DNA of 64,000 bases. It comes from Candidatus Aminicenans sakinawicola JGI OTU-1 (GTDB taxonomy: Bacteria; Acidobacteriota; Aminicenantia; Aminicenantales; Aminicenantaceae). The notes under the pieces were generated by a model. That model was not told the origin of the DNA and ran no database searches. It was given only the letters and a program-made list of their open reading frames with translations. The position numbers were made by a program, and so were the translations under genes. Positions 1 to 8,086 of this stretch are shown one piece after another. The stretch spans positions 28,408 through 92,407 of the forward strand of contig AWNV01000007.1 of NCBI GenBank assembly GCA_000493965.1, given 5' to 3'. How positions within the stretch are numbered: position 1 is the first letter of the stretch; each line of letters opens with the position of its first letter.

Positions 1-264
1 TATGTCGTAAAAATGCAGATTGAAGGGGATGACCCCGAATTAATTGATTCACAAATCAGATATTTAAAAATGCAACCAATAGATATAGAAATAAAAAAGA
101 AGTGTTGGAAAAAATTTGTATTTACCGAAAAAAAGGGAAACAAGGTTACATATAAAGAGATAAAAAATGGGGATTTTAGCTTTGAAGATTTACTAAGAGC
201 GGGGATATTTATAGACGCAAGTAATAATTTACACATTTTATTTTGCTATGGGATATATAAATAA
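1..264 (+). CDS. C-terminal part of an unrecognised protein (5' end outside window)
   Basis: The frame is open from the first base of the window, so this is probably the 3' end of a longer gene; the first internal ATG is at 13. The visible 87 residues are Lys/Glu/Ile-rich and include an amphipathic stretch followed by a segment around FSFEDLLRAGIFIDASNN. No signal peptide or catalytic motif is visible and I do not recognise the family. It is followed 26 bp after the stop by a hairpin element like those after the next two small genes, so it probably belongs to the same group of small accessory genes. That the frame is coding is likely but unproven. Confidence 0.5.
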   Translation, partial: YVVKMQIEGDDPELIDSQIRYLKMQPIDIEIKKKCWKKFVFTEKKGNKVTYKEIKNGDFSFEDLLRAGIFIDASNNLHILFCYGIYK

Positions 265-289
265 ACCCTAAAAAGATATGTGAATATTT

Positions 290-330
290 GAGGCAAGTGG
301 AAGCCAGAGACCCTTAAGCCCTGGCTTCTC
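290..330 (+). repeat. Hairpin element A after first small gene
   Basis: GAAGCCAG at 300-307 and CTGGCTTC at 321-328 form a perfect 8-bp stem with a 13-nt loop. The flanking GAGGC..TGGAAG motif recurs at 1059-1070. It could act as a transcription terminator, although the T-tract after it is short. Confidence 0.6.
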
Positions 331-374
331 TTGTTTAAATAGAATCAAACAAGATATAAAAAAGGAGGATTTAA

Positions 375-1043
375 ATGGCACAATGTATTTGGTGCGGGGG
401 AAAAAGTTTATTTCTTTCTGTTGATAAAAATAAGCTTTGTCGGAATTGCCAAGGAAAAATTTATTTTGATTTGCAACAGAGAATAAGAATAATTCAAGAC
501 AGCCAGAAGCTAATCGAAAAGTCAAAAAACTTTAATACAAGGATTGGTCGAATTGATACTCTTTTGGAACATGTCCAGGCATTGAAAAAGTATGAGGATA
601 AAAATATAACAACATTAGAACTACCGCCATCAGAGGTTGAAAAAGCTTATCTTAGAATTAGAAGTGAGCTTATTTTTGAGGACATAAATGAAGAGATTGA
701 TAAGATAATGAACAAAGCCAAACTTGGATTGACTCCCAGAACAAAAATGAATGAAGCAAATAAAGCTCTTGTTAAAATCAATGAAAGAAGGAGAGAAATT
801 CAAGAAGAAGACAAAATCACTGTGATAGAGAAAAAAGAGAAAGAAATAAAAACATTTATTCACAAGACCCAGTTAAATGAATATATTGAAGAGGCAAAAA
901 AAGCAGAATTTAAGGGTCAGAAATCTAAGGCATTGGACAAATATCAAGAAGCTCTTTATTTTCTTCAGAATGATGAAATTGATGATTCTCTTCAGAAAGA
1001 AAATATTGATGAATTAAAAGCCAAAATATCAGAACTTACTTAA
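375..1043 (+). CDS. Zinc-ribbon plus coiled-coil protein of unknown function
   Basis: This is a 222-residue protein with a strong ribosome binding site (AAAGGAGG, 361-368) just upstream of the ATG. Residues 5-8 (CIWC) and 22-25 (CRNC) form a CxxC...CxxC pair typical of a short zinc ribbon. The rest is highly charged and predicted helical (long Lys/Glu runs around residues 35-160), so probably coiled coil. The C-terminal 50 residues (EAKKAEFKGQKSKALDKYQEAL) resemble a single TPR-like helical pair. No signal peptide is present, so it is probably cytoplasmic. It sits between two related hairpin elements in a group of small genes. The family is not recognised; the zinc ribbon and coiled coil are read from sequence, any function would be a guess. 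Confidence 0.7.
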   Translation: MAQCIWCGGKSLFLSVDKNKLCRNCQGKIYFDLQQRIRIIQDSQKLIEKSKNFNTRIGRIDTLLEHVQALKKYEDKNITTLELPPSEVEKAYLRIRSELIFEDINEEIDKIMNKAKLGLTPRTKMNEANKALVKINERRREIQEEDKITVIEKKEKEIKTFIHKTQLNEYIEEAKKAEFKGQKSKALDKYQEALYFLQNDEIDDSLQKENIDELKAKISELT

Positions 1044-1058
1044 ATAAGAAGGAAAATT

Positions 1059-1154
1059 GAGGCGACTGGAAGTCAAAGACCTCAAGACCTCGGCTTCCCG
1101 ATTCTGAAAAACAACAGCATAGCTGAAAATTGCGCCTCATTTAGAGAGACGGAT
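1059..1154 (+). repeat. Intergenic repeat element B
   Basis: It begins TGAGGCGACTGGAAG about 15 bp after the preceding stop. It ends with GCGCCTCATTTAGAGAGA (1132-1149), so TGAGGCG and CGCCTCA form inverted ends about 80 bp apart. The front half matches element A and the back half matches element C (1815-1837). Confidence 0.55.
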
Positions 1155-1229
1155 TGTATTAACGGTTTTTCTCACAGAGACAAAGTGAAAGAGGTAAAAT
1201 GAAAAGACAAGATTTAGAAGGGAGGAAAA

Positions 1230-1736
1230 ATGAAAAGAGCAATCTCAATATTAGTTGGTTTTTTTCTATTGTTCACAATTTACGCAAGTCTTGGGTTTAC
1301 GCAAGATAAAAGTATAGAAACATTTGTGGTTTATTATTTCGGTGCAACAAGTTGTGGATTTTGTAATGTACCAGAAAATATTGAAAAAATTAAAAAGATT
1401 AAAACAGAGTTCTCCAAAAAATATAAAGATTCTAATATTAAATATGTTATGGTTTGTATGGATAGAAATATCGAAGAAGGATTAAGATTTATAAAGAAAT
1501 ATGGGTATTGGGACGAAATTTCAATTGGCAAGTTTTATAATAATGAATTAGCATTAAATTATTTAAACAAAACAGAAATTCCTGGTGTCCCTCATGTAAT
1601 TGTTTATAAAGATCTACTTATAAAAAAAGAGAAAGTGTCTGTCCCCATTATAAAGGAAAGAAAAATATTAGTTGACTTAGTTGGTGGCACACAGATAGGG
1701 AATTGGATAAATGACATTTATCCTTTAAAGAACTAA
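1230..1736 (+). CDS. Exported thioredoxin-like protein with CGFC motif
   Basis: This 168-residue protein starts with a signal peptide (KRAISILVGFFLLFTIYASLGFT, residues 2-24) and continues with a thioredoxin-like beta-alpha-beta unit. The redox motif is CGFC (residues 42-45) in the context FGATSCGFC. A proline at the usual cis-Pro position occurs in IPGVPHVIVY near residue 118-127. The extracytoplasmic location and CxxC suggest a thiol-disulfide reductase or disulfide carrier, but no partner is encoded nearby. The ribosome binding site GGGAGG lies 4 bp before the ATG, making the start secure. It is in the small-gene group with recurring intergenic elements. The fold call is good; the exact redox partner is unknown. 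Confidence 0.75.
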   Translation: MKRAISILVGFFLLFTIYASLGFTQDKSIETFVVYYFGATSCGFCNVPENIEKIKKIKTEFSKKYKDSNIKYVMVCMDRNIEEGLRFIKKYGYWDEISIGKFYNNELALNYLNKTEIPGVPHVIVYKDLLIKKEKVSVPIIKERKILVDLVGGTQIGNWINDIYPLKN

Positions 1737-1814
1737 TAAAAACCGTTGGAAAATAGAGTTGTTCTAAAGGCCTTCTGGCTTCCCTAAGACTGAAAAAGAC
1801 AGAAGACTGAATTA

Positions 1815-1837
1815 GCGCCTCATTTAGAGAGATGGAT
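1815..1837 (+). repeat. Intergenic repeat element C (second copy of GCGCCTC motif)
   Basis: GCGCCTCATTTAGAGAGA followed by a GGAT-containing end repeats the 3' half of element B with one mismatch in 23 bp. It also lies downstream of a small gene, about 80 bp after its stop. Confidence 0.6.
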
Positions 1838-1876
1838 GAGGGAAAATATCGATAATATAATATTTTTAGAATAAAA

Positions 1877-2089
1877 ATGTCTAGAAGTAGTCATAGTAAT
1901 AAGAAATTACCAAAGCCAGAATATTTTTCTTGGTTGATTGAGTATAAAATAGAAAATTTAAAAGAAATGGTGTCGCCATTAGAATTGGATTTGAATGGAG
2001 TAAGAAACAGCATAAAAACCGAGATAGAAAAGGCTAGTCCTGAACAGTATGATTCAGAACATGACTATCTTGAGGCTATTTTTCCGTAA
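1877..2089 (+). CDS. Small hypothetical protein
   Basis: This is a 70-residue reading frame ending 4 bp before the rlmB start, so it may be translationally coupled to it. It begins with a polar Ser/Lys-rich segment and continues with charged amphipathic helix (WLIEYKIENLKEMV). There is no clear Shine-Dalgarno sequence, only an A/T-rich stretch with a TATAAT at 1856-1861. It has no recognisable family and might be a truncated remnant of a longer gene. I rate it as possible rather than certain. Confidence 0.4.
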   Translation: MSRSSHSNKKLPKPEYFSWLIEYKIENLKEMVSPLELDLNGVRNSIKTEIEKASPEQYDSEHDYLEAIFP

Positions 2090-2093
2090 GACA

Positions 2094-2831
2094 ATGTCTA
2101 GAGAAATAATCAGTCGTCTCAACCCCATATTGGAGGCTTTGAAATCTTCTCCATGCCGTGTGAATAAAATATTCGTTCAAAACGGGACGGGAAAAGGTAA
2201 GATTCAAGAAATCATTAATTTCGCCAGAGATAGGAAAATTCCTCTTTTTTTTGTACCGAGAAAAAAGCTCGAGGTGCTGGATAAAAATCATCAGGGGGCA
2301 GTTGCTTTATTATCTCCAAAAGAGTTTTCCTCCTTGGGATCCATCTTAGAAGGTTCGAGGCTTCCTTTTCTTGTTTTACTGGATGGAGTCGAAGACCCTC
2401 AGAATTTAGGTGCAATTATCCGGACTGCTGAAGGAGCAGGAGTGGACGGAATCATACTGCCCGAAAGGAGGTCTGCAGGGTTAACACATGTTGTTTCTTC
2501 TGTTTCAGCAGGAGCGCTTGAACATATCAAAGTTGCAAAGGTCACTAATTTAGCGCGTGCTATAGATGATTTGAAAAAAAAGGGGATTTGGATAGTTGGG
2601 GCAGAAAGTGGAAGCAGGCAGTACTGGTATGAATTTGATTATACAGTTCCTCTCGGGCTGGTTTTGGGCTCGGAAGGCAGAGGTCTTCGGCCCATTATCA
2701 GAAGAAGTTGTGACAAAATTCTCTCAATACCGCTTCTTGGGAAATTGACTTCTCTTAATGTTGCTGCTGCGGCGTCTGTTTTCCTTTATGAAGCTGCACG
2801 CCAGAGGATGGGACTATCCCAGGATTCATAG
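2094..2831 (+). CDS. rlmB: 23S rRNA 2'-O-ribose methyltransferase, RlmB/TrmH (SPOUT) family
   Basis: This SPOUT-family RNA methyltransferase transfers a methyl group from SAM to a ribose 2'-OH; RlmB modifies G2251 of 23S rRNA. The N-terminal substrate-binding domain (about residues 1-85) is followed by the catalytic domain. Motif 1 is visible as DGVEDPQNLGAIIRTAEGAG, motif 2 as LGSEGRGL and motif 3 as IPLLGKLTSLNVAAAASVFL, the knot-forming SAM-binding region. I chose the ATG at 2094 (SREIISRLNPILEAL, the usual family N-terminus) rather than the upstream in-frame ATG at 2049, giving 245 residues, a normal length. It begins just after the small gene at 1877-2089. RlmB versus another TrmH paralogue is the main uncertainty. 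Confidence 0.88.
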   Translation: MSREIISRLNPILEALKSSPCRVNKIFVQNGTGKGKIQEIINFARDRKIPLFFVPRKKLEVLDKNHQGAVALLSPKEFSSLGSILEGSRLPFLVLLDGVEDPQNLGAIIRTAEGAGVDGIILPERRSAGLTHVVSSVSAGALEHIKVAKVTNLARAIDDLKKKGIWIVGAESGSRQYWYEFDYTVPLGLVLGSEGRGLRPIIRRSCDKILSIPLLGKLTSLNVAAAASVFLYEAARQRMGLSQDS

Positions 2832-2912
2832 CACCTTACTCGTGAAGATTTGCTTTATATCTTGCAATTGCAAAAGTATTATGATACGAGTATCGGGATT
2901 TTTATTGAGGAG

Positions 2913-3863
2913 GTGAGCGCCATTCCTTTCATATGGAAACCTTTAAACAAAAGGCTGGAGACAGGCATAGGTAATGACAGCCGTATATTTGTCATTTGCA
3001 ATCCCCATTCGAACCGGGACCGGCACCGGAGGTTGATTCCACGCGAGATTAAAATCCTTAAGAAAGAAGGGCTCGACTTCATATATGCGATTACAGATAA
3101 CCCGATGGATGAATATATCATCGCTAAGGATGCGGTCGAAGATGGATTTAAAACAATTGTTGCTTCTGGCGGTGACAGCACCATAAGTAATATTGCTGAT
3201 GCAATATTGACAACTAATCCGAAGATTAACTTTGGGATAATCCCTAACGGAACAGGCAATGATTATGCTACAGGGAACAGCATCCCTCGGTCTTTGCATG
3301 AAGCAGTAAAAACCATTAAACAGGGCAGGGTTGAGAAACGGGATGTTATAAAAATCGGAAATCGCTATGCTGTGAGCCTCGTGGGATTCGGCTTTGATAT
3401 TACAATGAGCGAGGTGCACCTTAAAAATAAAATACTAAAGGGGTCGGCGCTTTATTTTTATGCCATTATTGTTGCGATTTTTCGGCATAAAGGGTTTGAG
3501 ATAACAGTAGAAATGGATGAAGGAAAGGAATTTAAAGGGAAAGCAATGATGCTTAATCTTGGTAATAATAAAATCTCGGGCGGAGGTTATATGACTTGTC
3601 CGGAGGCTGATATGAATGATGGTAAAATGGATGTAATGTTTATTGAGGATTGTCCGCCCATGACCCGCCTGAAGCTGTTACAAATGGTTAAAAGCGCCAC
3701 TCACCTTCGCCACCCGCTTGTCCATTATCAACAAACACGGAAAGTAGTTGTTAAAAGTGAGCTCCCGATAGCCTTTCATACAGAAGGGGAAATGTTTTAT
3801 ACAGAGCAAAACAGCATCGGTGCAGAAGTAATTCCAGATAAACTCAACCTTATAGTTAGATAA
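2913..3863 (+). CDS. Diacylglycerol/lipid kinase family protein (YegS/DgkB type)
   Basis: It is a member of the DAGK-catalytic fold family that phosphorylates diacylglycerol or related lipids using ATP at the membrane surface. The nucleotide-binding motif reads SGGDST (about residues 85-90 from the chosen start), where the family usually has GGDGT. PNGTGNDYA follows at about 111-119, as expected for the conserved GTGNDxA block. The C-terminal beta-sandwich domain (about 125-316) contains the GGGY..CPEADMNDGKMDV motif. The frame extends up to an ATG at 2850; I prefer GTG 2913 because family homology begins soon after, but the start is uncertain. It is convergent with plsC, consistent with phospholipid metabolism. 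The Gly-to-Ser change in GGDGT is worth noting. Confidence 0.8.
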   Translation: MSAIPFIWKPLNKRLETGIGNDSRIFVICNPHSNRDRHRRLIPREIKILKKEGLDFIYAITDNPMDEYIIAKDAVEDGFKTIVASGGDSTISNIADAILTTNPKINFGIIPNGTGNDYATGNSIPRSLHEAVKTIKQGRVEKRDVIKIGNRYAVSLVGFGFDITMSEVHLKNKILKGSALYFYAIIVAIFRHKGFEITVEMDEGKEFKGKAMMLNLGNNKISGGGYMTCPEADMNDGKMDVMFIEDCPPMTRLKLLQMVKSATHLRHPLVHYQQTRKVVVKSELPIAFHTEGEMFYTEQNSIGAEVIPDKLNLIVR

Positions 3864-3880
3864 TAGAAAATGACTGGAGC

Positions 3881-4642
3881 TTAAGCTTGGCTCTTACCCT
3901 CCAGTTGAGCAATGCGAGTTTTGTGAATTCTGTTGTATTCCTTCCGGACCCGGCATTCTATTTTTTCGCGCAGCTCGTTCCAGTCATCTCTTTTAAATTC
4001 TTTTGTAGCTAACGGGGGAAGAATGGTGATTTTTACTCGTCCGGAATGGTACCAAAAATTGTCCTTTCTTTTTATTTCTGCAGTACCGTCAATGACTATT
4101 GGCAGGATGGGTTTTTGTGCGTTGGTTGCAATATGCAGAAAACCCTTTTTAAAACGCCCGATTTCGGGTTTTGCATAACGAGTCCCTTCAGGAAAAATCA
4201 GGATGCTGGCTTTTTCTTGTTTGAGGACATCGATGCTTTTATCCAGTGATTTGTATGCTTCCTCTGCGTTGGAACGGTTTATCGGTAGATATCCTGCCAT
4301 TGACATGCACCACCCGAAGAACGGAAATGAGAATAAGAAACTGGATGCAAGAAATTTAAAATGGGTAGGAAGTATCCGTGCGAGAATAATTATGTCGACA
4401 GAACTTTTGTGATTGGATATTATTAGATATGACTTTTTGCGGTTAAGATGTTCCTTTCCTTCAATGGAGATTCTTATCCCGAGAATAAGAGATAACATTG
4501 TAAAGTACCATTTAATCATATAATGGGCCGTTTTTCCCGACCGGTCTATGATATGGATTATTGCCATTACAGGAGTTCCTATAATCATTATAGCCACACC
4601 TATAAAGAGGAAGCCGAATGTTGAAATGCCGGATATAATCAT
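3881..4642 (-). CDS. plsC: 1-acyl-sn-glycerol-3-phosphate acyltransferase
   Basis: PlsC acylates lysophosphatidic acid to phosphatidic acid at the inner membrane. The 253-residue length is typical. An N-terminal membrane anchor (residues 5-32) precedes the acyltransferase motif NHKSSVD (residues 77-83, the NHxxxxD block with catalytic His78). Block III is FPEGTR (150-155) and a proline-rich block IV is LPIVIDGT. The ATG at 4642 has no Shine-Dalgarno sequence; a promoter (TTGCAG, 17 bp, TAAAAT) ends 6 nt before it, suggesting a leaderless mRNA. It is convergent with the lipid kinase gene. Confidence 0.9.
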   Translation of the reverse strand: MIISGISTFGFLFIGVAIMIIGTPVMAIIHIIDRSGKTAHYMIKWYFTMLSLILGIRISIEGKEHLNRKKSYLIISNHKSSVDIIILARILPTHFKFLASSFLFSFPFFGWCMSMAGYLPINRSNAEEAYKSLDKSIDVLKQEKASILIFPEGTRYAKPEIGRFKKGFLHIATNAQKPILPIVIDGTAEIKRKDNFWYHSGRVKITILPPLATKEFKRDDWNELREKIECRVRKEYNRIHKTRIAQLEGKSQA

Positions 4643-4648
4643 AGCAGT

Positions 4649-4677
4649 ATTTTAGCCGAACAGGATGTATCCTGCAA
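4649..4677 (-). promoter_or_regulatory. Promoter of plsC, probably leaderless
   Basis: On the minus strand TTGCAG (4672-4677) and TAAAAT (4649-4654) are separated by 17 bp. The plsC ATG follows after 6 nt, about where transcription should begin, and no ribosome binding site is visible. Confidence 0.55.
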
Positions 4678-4799
4678 ATTTGATATGGATTTTGCAAATG
4701 ATTTCAGTTATTCTTTATGTATCTGTTGCATGATTTACAGGCCATAATTTGAAGGAGCAGTAGTCATAGAAAGCATCTGGTGGCAAAATTTGAGGAACG

Positions 4800-5549
4800 A
4801 TGAGTAAAATGAGGCCAAAAAAACCTAGAGAAGAGGGATGGAAATTTTATTCAGCTTCTGTGTATAACAGTCTGGAAAGAAGGATGTGCAAGAAGATATT
4901 GCTCTTGATTATTGTTATTGTTTTATTTTCTCTGTTCTTCTTTGTTTATTCTGCACCCTTTAAAGAAAAAATTGAGAGCGGGACGATTTCCATTTTTTTT
5001 ATGGATGAAAAAGTCGGCTACGAGGAATATACATGGCAGTCAGATGAGTTAGGTTATATTCTCACTGTAAAAGGCCGGATGACAAAACCGGTTGCCATGG
5101 AGATTGAACACCTTACAATTCGTCTGGATGAAAGTTTTATCCCTGCCAAATTTGTTTTAAAGGGCTCAGTAAATGGGGTAATACAGGAAGTGTCGAGCTC
5201 CATTATAGAGGGGTATGTAGAGAACAGGATTCTTGTTGCAGGCCAGGAACAAAAGAGTTCTGTAAATGTCAAGCGCAATGCTTTTCTTTTGCCAAACCCG
5301 ATTTTTTCTCCATATATGGTCCTGACTAAAAAATTCCGATGCACCCTTAAAGAAAAAGTTGATCTGTCTGCCTATATTATTCCACAGCTTGAGACTCCGT
5401 TTACTCTTGAGCCTAAAGAAGATGATTTCTGTTTCCTTATCATGCAAATAAACGGCACACAAATTAACATTGAAACAGATGGTAACGGGAATCTGAAAAG
5501 CCTTCATATCCCATTCCAAAACTTGAGAGTGATTCAAGACAATCTTTAG
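4800..5549 (+). CDS. Membrane-anchored or exported protein of unknown function
   Basis: This protein has up to 249 residues. A polar, basic N-terminus is followed by a strong hydrophobic segment (KILLLIIVIVLFSLFFFVY) and then a soluble, beta-rich domain. An alternative ATG at 4884 (MCKKILLLII) would put the hydrophobic segment at the very N-terminus as a classic signal anchor. The mature part contains repeated beta-strand patterns (SGTISIFFMDEKVGYEEYTW; LTVKGRM; HLTIRLDESFIPAKFVLKG), reminiscent of DUF6134- or LptC-like extracytoplasmic domains, but I cannot assign a family. It probably faces the periplasm. The gene stands alone between plsC and a MerR-type regulator. Confidence 0.7.
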   Translation: MSKMRPKKPREEGWKFYSASVYNSLERRMCKKILLLIIVIVLFSLFFFVYSAPFKEKIESGTISIFFMDEKVGYEEYTWQSDELGYILTVKGRMTKPVAMEIEHLTIRLDESFIPAKFVLKGSVNGVIQEVSSSIIEGYVENRILVAGQEQKSSVNVKRNAFLLPNPIFSPYMVLTKKFRCTLKEKVDLSAYIIPQLETPFTLEPKEDDFCFLIMQINGTQINIETDGNGNLKSLHIPFQNLRVIQDNL

Positions 5550-5567
5550 AAATACAATCAAAAACTC

Positions 5568-5596
5568 TTGACATTGGAGGGAGAACAATATACAAT
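5568..5596 (+). promoter_or_regulatory. Promoter upstream of the double-MerR gene
   Basis: TTGACA (5568-5573) and TACAAT (5591-5596) are 17 bp apart. Downstream, ATGCGTA occurs twice (5599-5605 and 5629-5635), 30 bp apart, which could be operator half-sites for the regulator encoded next. Confidence 0.6.
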
Positions 5597-5645
5597 CATG
5601 CGTACACTGTCATTTGTAATATGAAAGTATGCGTAGAGAGATAAG

Positions 5646-6362
5646 ATGAAAAAAGTCGTATATTCAAAGGATGAGCTTATAGTTAAGGCAAAGATAACAG
5701 AAAAAACTCTTAGTGAGTGGGAAAAGATAAAACTGTTAAAGCCGGATGGTATGACAAATGGTAAAATTCCTTTCTACAAGGAACATACATTTGAAAAGGT
5801 TCTTCATATCAAGAAGCTGCTGGATATAGGGTATGAATTGGGTGATATAAATAAGATCATAAGAAAAGTCGGGATGCCCCAGATAGAAAAAACAAGCAGA
5901 ACTCAGGCAAAGTCGAATGAGTTCCTGACCGTTGGAGGCCTTGCGGAACGTGTTGGTGTTAGCCCTCGTGCGATTAAACACTGGGAAACTAAAGGCATCA
6001 TAGAACCTGACATGAGAAGCGAGGGAGGTTTTAGACTGTATTCGGAAATATACATCTATTTGTGTAATCTCATTAAAGACCTCCAGCTTTTCGGATATTC
6101 ACTTGAAGAGATAAAAACTATTTCGGATTTATTCAGAGATTTTCTGGAAATCAGGACTAACCTGTCAATATACTCCAAGAAGGAAAACGAAGTAAAATTT
6201 AATGAAATGCTTCAGGGGATTCAGGCTCTTTTTAGTAAAATAAGGCTCTTGAAAGAAGGAATGGAACGATGGGAGGATTTATTAAAAAAGAAGAAAAAAG
6301 AAGTAATGAGTCTCAAAAATCAGAATAAGAAGCGCAGTGATTTGATAAGGAGAAAAAAATGA
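5646..6362 (+). CDS. Transcriptional regulator with two MerR-type helix-turn-helix domains
   Basis: This 238-residue protein contains two successive MerR-like DNA-binding modules. The first, divergent, covers residues 6-75 (VKAKITEKTLSEWEKIKLL and later HIKKLLDIGYELGDI). The second, canonical, covers residues 93-165 (TVGGLAERVGVSPRAIKHWE, then GGFRLYSE and LFGYSLEEIK). Residues 170-238 form a charged coiled coil ending in a Lys-rich tail, where MerR proteins normally dimerise; no metal-binding cysteines are present. Tandem MerR domains in one chain are unusual. The stop overlaps the radical SAM start by 4 nt, so the two are translationally coupled and the regulator may control that enzyme. 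Confidence 0.8.
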   Translation: MKKVVYSKDELIVKAKITEKTLSEWEKIKLLKPDGMTNGKIPFYKEHTFEKVLHIKKLLDIGYELGDINKIIRKVGMPQIEKTSRTQAKSNEFLTVGGLAERVGVSPRAIKHWETKGIIEPDMRSEGGFRLYSEIYIYLCNLIKDLQLFGYSLEEIKTISDLFRDFLEIRTNLSIYSKKENEVKFNEMLQGIQALFSKIRLLKEGMERWEDLLKKKKKEVMSLKNQNKKRSDLIRRKK

Positions 6363-7795
6363 GTAAGATGATTTTTATTGAACCAAAAGCTCCCAATTTA
6401 CATATATTTTCACAGTTTCCGCTGCCCAGATTAGGAAGCTATATTTTGGGAACTTTAATGAAACAGCGAGGATGGGATGTTGAAGTGATCTATGAGGAAG
6501 TAAGAAAGATAGATTTTGATGACGTTAAATCTGCGGATATTGTAGGCATCTCGACGATTACTTCAACTGCACCGAGGGCATACATGATAGCAGATAAAAT
6601 CAGGCAGATGGGGATTCCGGTTATCATGGGAGGCCCGCATGTCACATTTTTGACCGAGGAGGCACTTGAGCATGCTGACTATGTTGTGCGTGGAGAGGGA
6701 GAAAAGCCTCTCATGGCGTTTATTGATGCATGGGAAAAAGGGACTGATGATTATTCTTCTGTCCCGAGTTTGTCCTACAAGATAAATGGGGGAGTTGCAC
6801 ATAATCCTCTCGAACCATTTCTGGATGATTTAGATCAAATTCCATTCCCTGATTTTTCGAAGTTTAAAGAAGCAGATAAACATGTTGCCGGCCACAGGAC
6901 TATTCCAATCCAGACTTCCAGGGGCTGTCCGTATAACTGTTCTTTCTGTTCTGTGACTGGGATGTTCGGGAGGAAATACAGGTTTCGTTCGGTACAAAGT
7001 GTTATCGAAGAACTACGCCAGTACAATGATAAGAAAAATATTATATTTTTTTACGATGATAATTTTGCGGCTAACCCCAAGCACACAAAAGAATTGTTGA
7101 AGGCTATGATACAAGAAAAATTTGAATTCAAGTGGTCGACTCAAGTGAGAGTAGATGCAGCCAGAGATGAAGAAGTAATCAGGCTCATGAAAAAGGCAGG
7201 CTGCCATACCCTGTATATTGGATTTGAATCGGTAAACCCTCGAAGTTTAAAAGAGATGAAGAAAAAACAGACAGTCAAGGAAATAACTCAGGCGATAAAG
7301 GTAATCAGGCGCCATCGGATCCATATTCATGGAATGTTTGTATACGGTTTTGACGAAGATGATTGGAAAACAATTAAAAAGACAGTGAGATTTTCCATAA
7401 GAATGAAATTAACATCCACACAATTCCTTATTTTAACACCTTTGCCAGGGTCTGAATTTTATAACAGGATGAAAGCTGAAAACAGAATTTTATTTAATGA
7501 TTGGGCATTATATGATGCCCATCATGTTGTTTTTTGGCCTTCACGCCTTTCCCTTTTTCGTTTGCAGTGGGCTCAAATTTTCAGCCACAAAAAATTTTAT
7601 TCCTGGAGAGAGACGGTAAAAAAGTTTTTTAAGTTAAGATGGTTTGACCTGGCCATTGCTCACTATGCACGAAAATTAAACCGGATGTGGAAGAGAAAAA
7701 ATAAAACATTTCTCAAAGTTGTAGATTTGTTGACAAACAAGAAAAATGCGAGGATTGAAATCGATTATAGACAAGATATTGCCCTGGACAAGTAA
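6359..7795 (+). CDS. B12-binding-domain radical SAM protein
   Basis: This 478-residue enzyme has an N-terminal cobalamin-binding-like Rossmann domain (about residues 1-140, with GISTITST and MGGPHVT) and a radical SAM core. The [4Fe-4S]-binding cysteines are CxxxCxxC at C190, C194 and C197 in RGCPYNCSFC. The core continues to about residue 390 (WSTQVRVDA, YIGFESVNP, GMFVYGFDED, LTPLPGSEFY). The last 90 residues are basic and family-specific. No DxHxxG cobalamin-ligating motif is visible, as is common in this superfamily. Members include methylases, cyclases and hopanoid-modifying enzymes; the substrate cannot be read here. Overlap with the double-MerR gene suggests co-regulation. Confidence 0.85.
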   Translation: MSKMIFIEPKAPNLHIFSQFPLPRLGSYILGTLMKQRGWDVEVIYEEVRKIDFDDVKSADIVGISTITSTAPRAYMIADKIRQMGIPVIMGGPHVTFLTEEALEHADYVVRGEGEKPLMAFIDAWEKGTDDYSSVPSLSYKINGGVAHNPLEPFLDDLDQIPFPDFSKFKEADKHVAGHRTIPIQTSRGCPYNCSFCSVTGMFGRKYRFRSVQSVIEELRQYNDKKNIIFFYDDNFAANPKHTKELLKAMIQEKFEFKWSTQVRVDAARDEEVIRLMKKAGCHTLYIGFESVNPRSLKEMKKKQTVKEITQAIKVIRRHRIHIHGMFVYGFDEDDWKTIKKTVRFSIRMKLTSTQFLILTPLPGSEFYNRMKAENRILFNDWALYDAHHVVFWPSRLSLFRLQWAQIFSHKKFYSWRETVKKFFKLRWFDLAIAHYARKLNRMWKRKNKTFLKVVDLLTNKKNARIEIDYRQDIALDK

Positions 7796-8086
7796 ATTGT
7801 CAAGGCAGCCGTAGAAAGAGGTTTCCAAATCGGGACAAAGTTTTAGATCAAATCAAAACACTATATTTAACTTCAGGTTATAAATAAGTACAAATCGGTT
7901 GACTTTTATAACTTACAGTGGATTTTTTCTATTGCAAAAGATATGTCCAGGCACGAAAAATCTAACCGGAATGCATCTTAACTGCAGTATCTTAATGCTA
8001 AAAAAGGATGGAATACTTATCTTGACATTGATTCAGGCAAATCTATAGAATAGACGAGTAAAATCGATAATTTGTTAAGAAAAACA
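7796..8086 (+). other. Intergenic region ahead of accA
   Basis: About 290 bp without a convincing gene. It is A/T-rich. The only clear signal is a promoter at 8022-8049 (TTGACA, 16 bp, TATAGA) leading into accA. A short direct repeat ATCTTAA flanks CTGCAGT near 7976-7996. Confidence 0.5.
8022..8049 (+). promoter_or_regulatory. Promoter of accA-hisS-aspS
   Basis: TTGACA (8022-8027) and TATAGA (8044-8049) are separated by 16 bp, 38 bp before the preferred accA ATG. Confidence 0.6.

Noticed and set aside
1059..1154. Retron-like RNA with inverted repeats
   Set aside because: No reverse transcriptase gene is nearby and the inverted ends are only about 7 bp.
290..1837. Integron attC sites between the small genes
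   Set aside because: The elements lack the GTTRRRY and RYYYAAC core sites and no integrase is visible, so I only report a cassette-like arrangement.
2943..3419. Long minus-strand frame opposite the lipid kinase
   Set aside because: It is antisense to well-supported kinase motifs and has no recognisable protein features.
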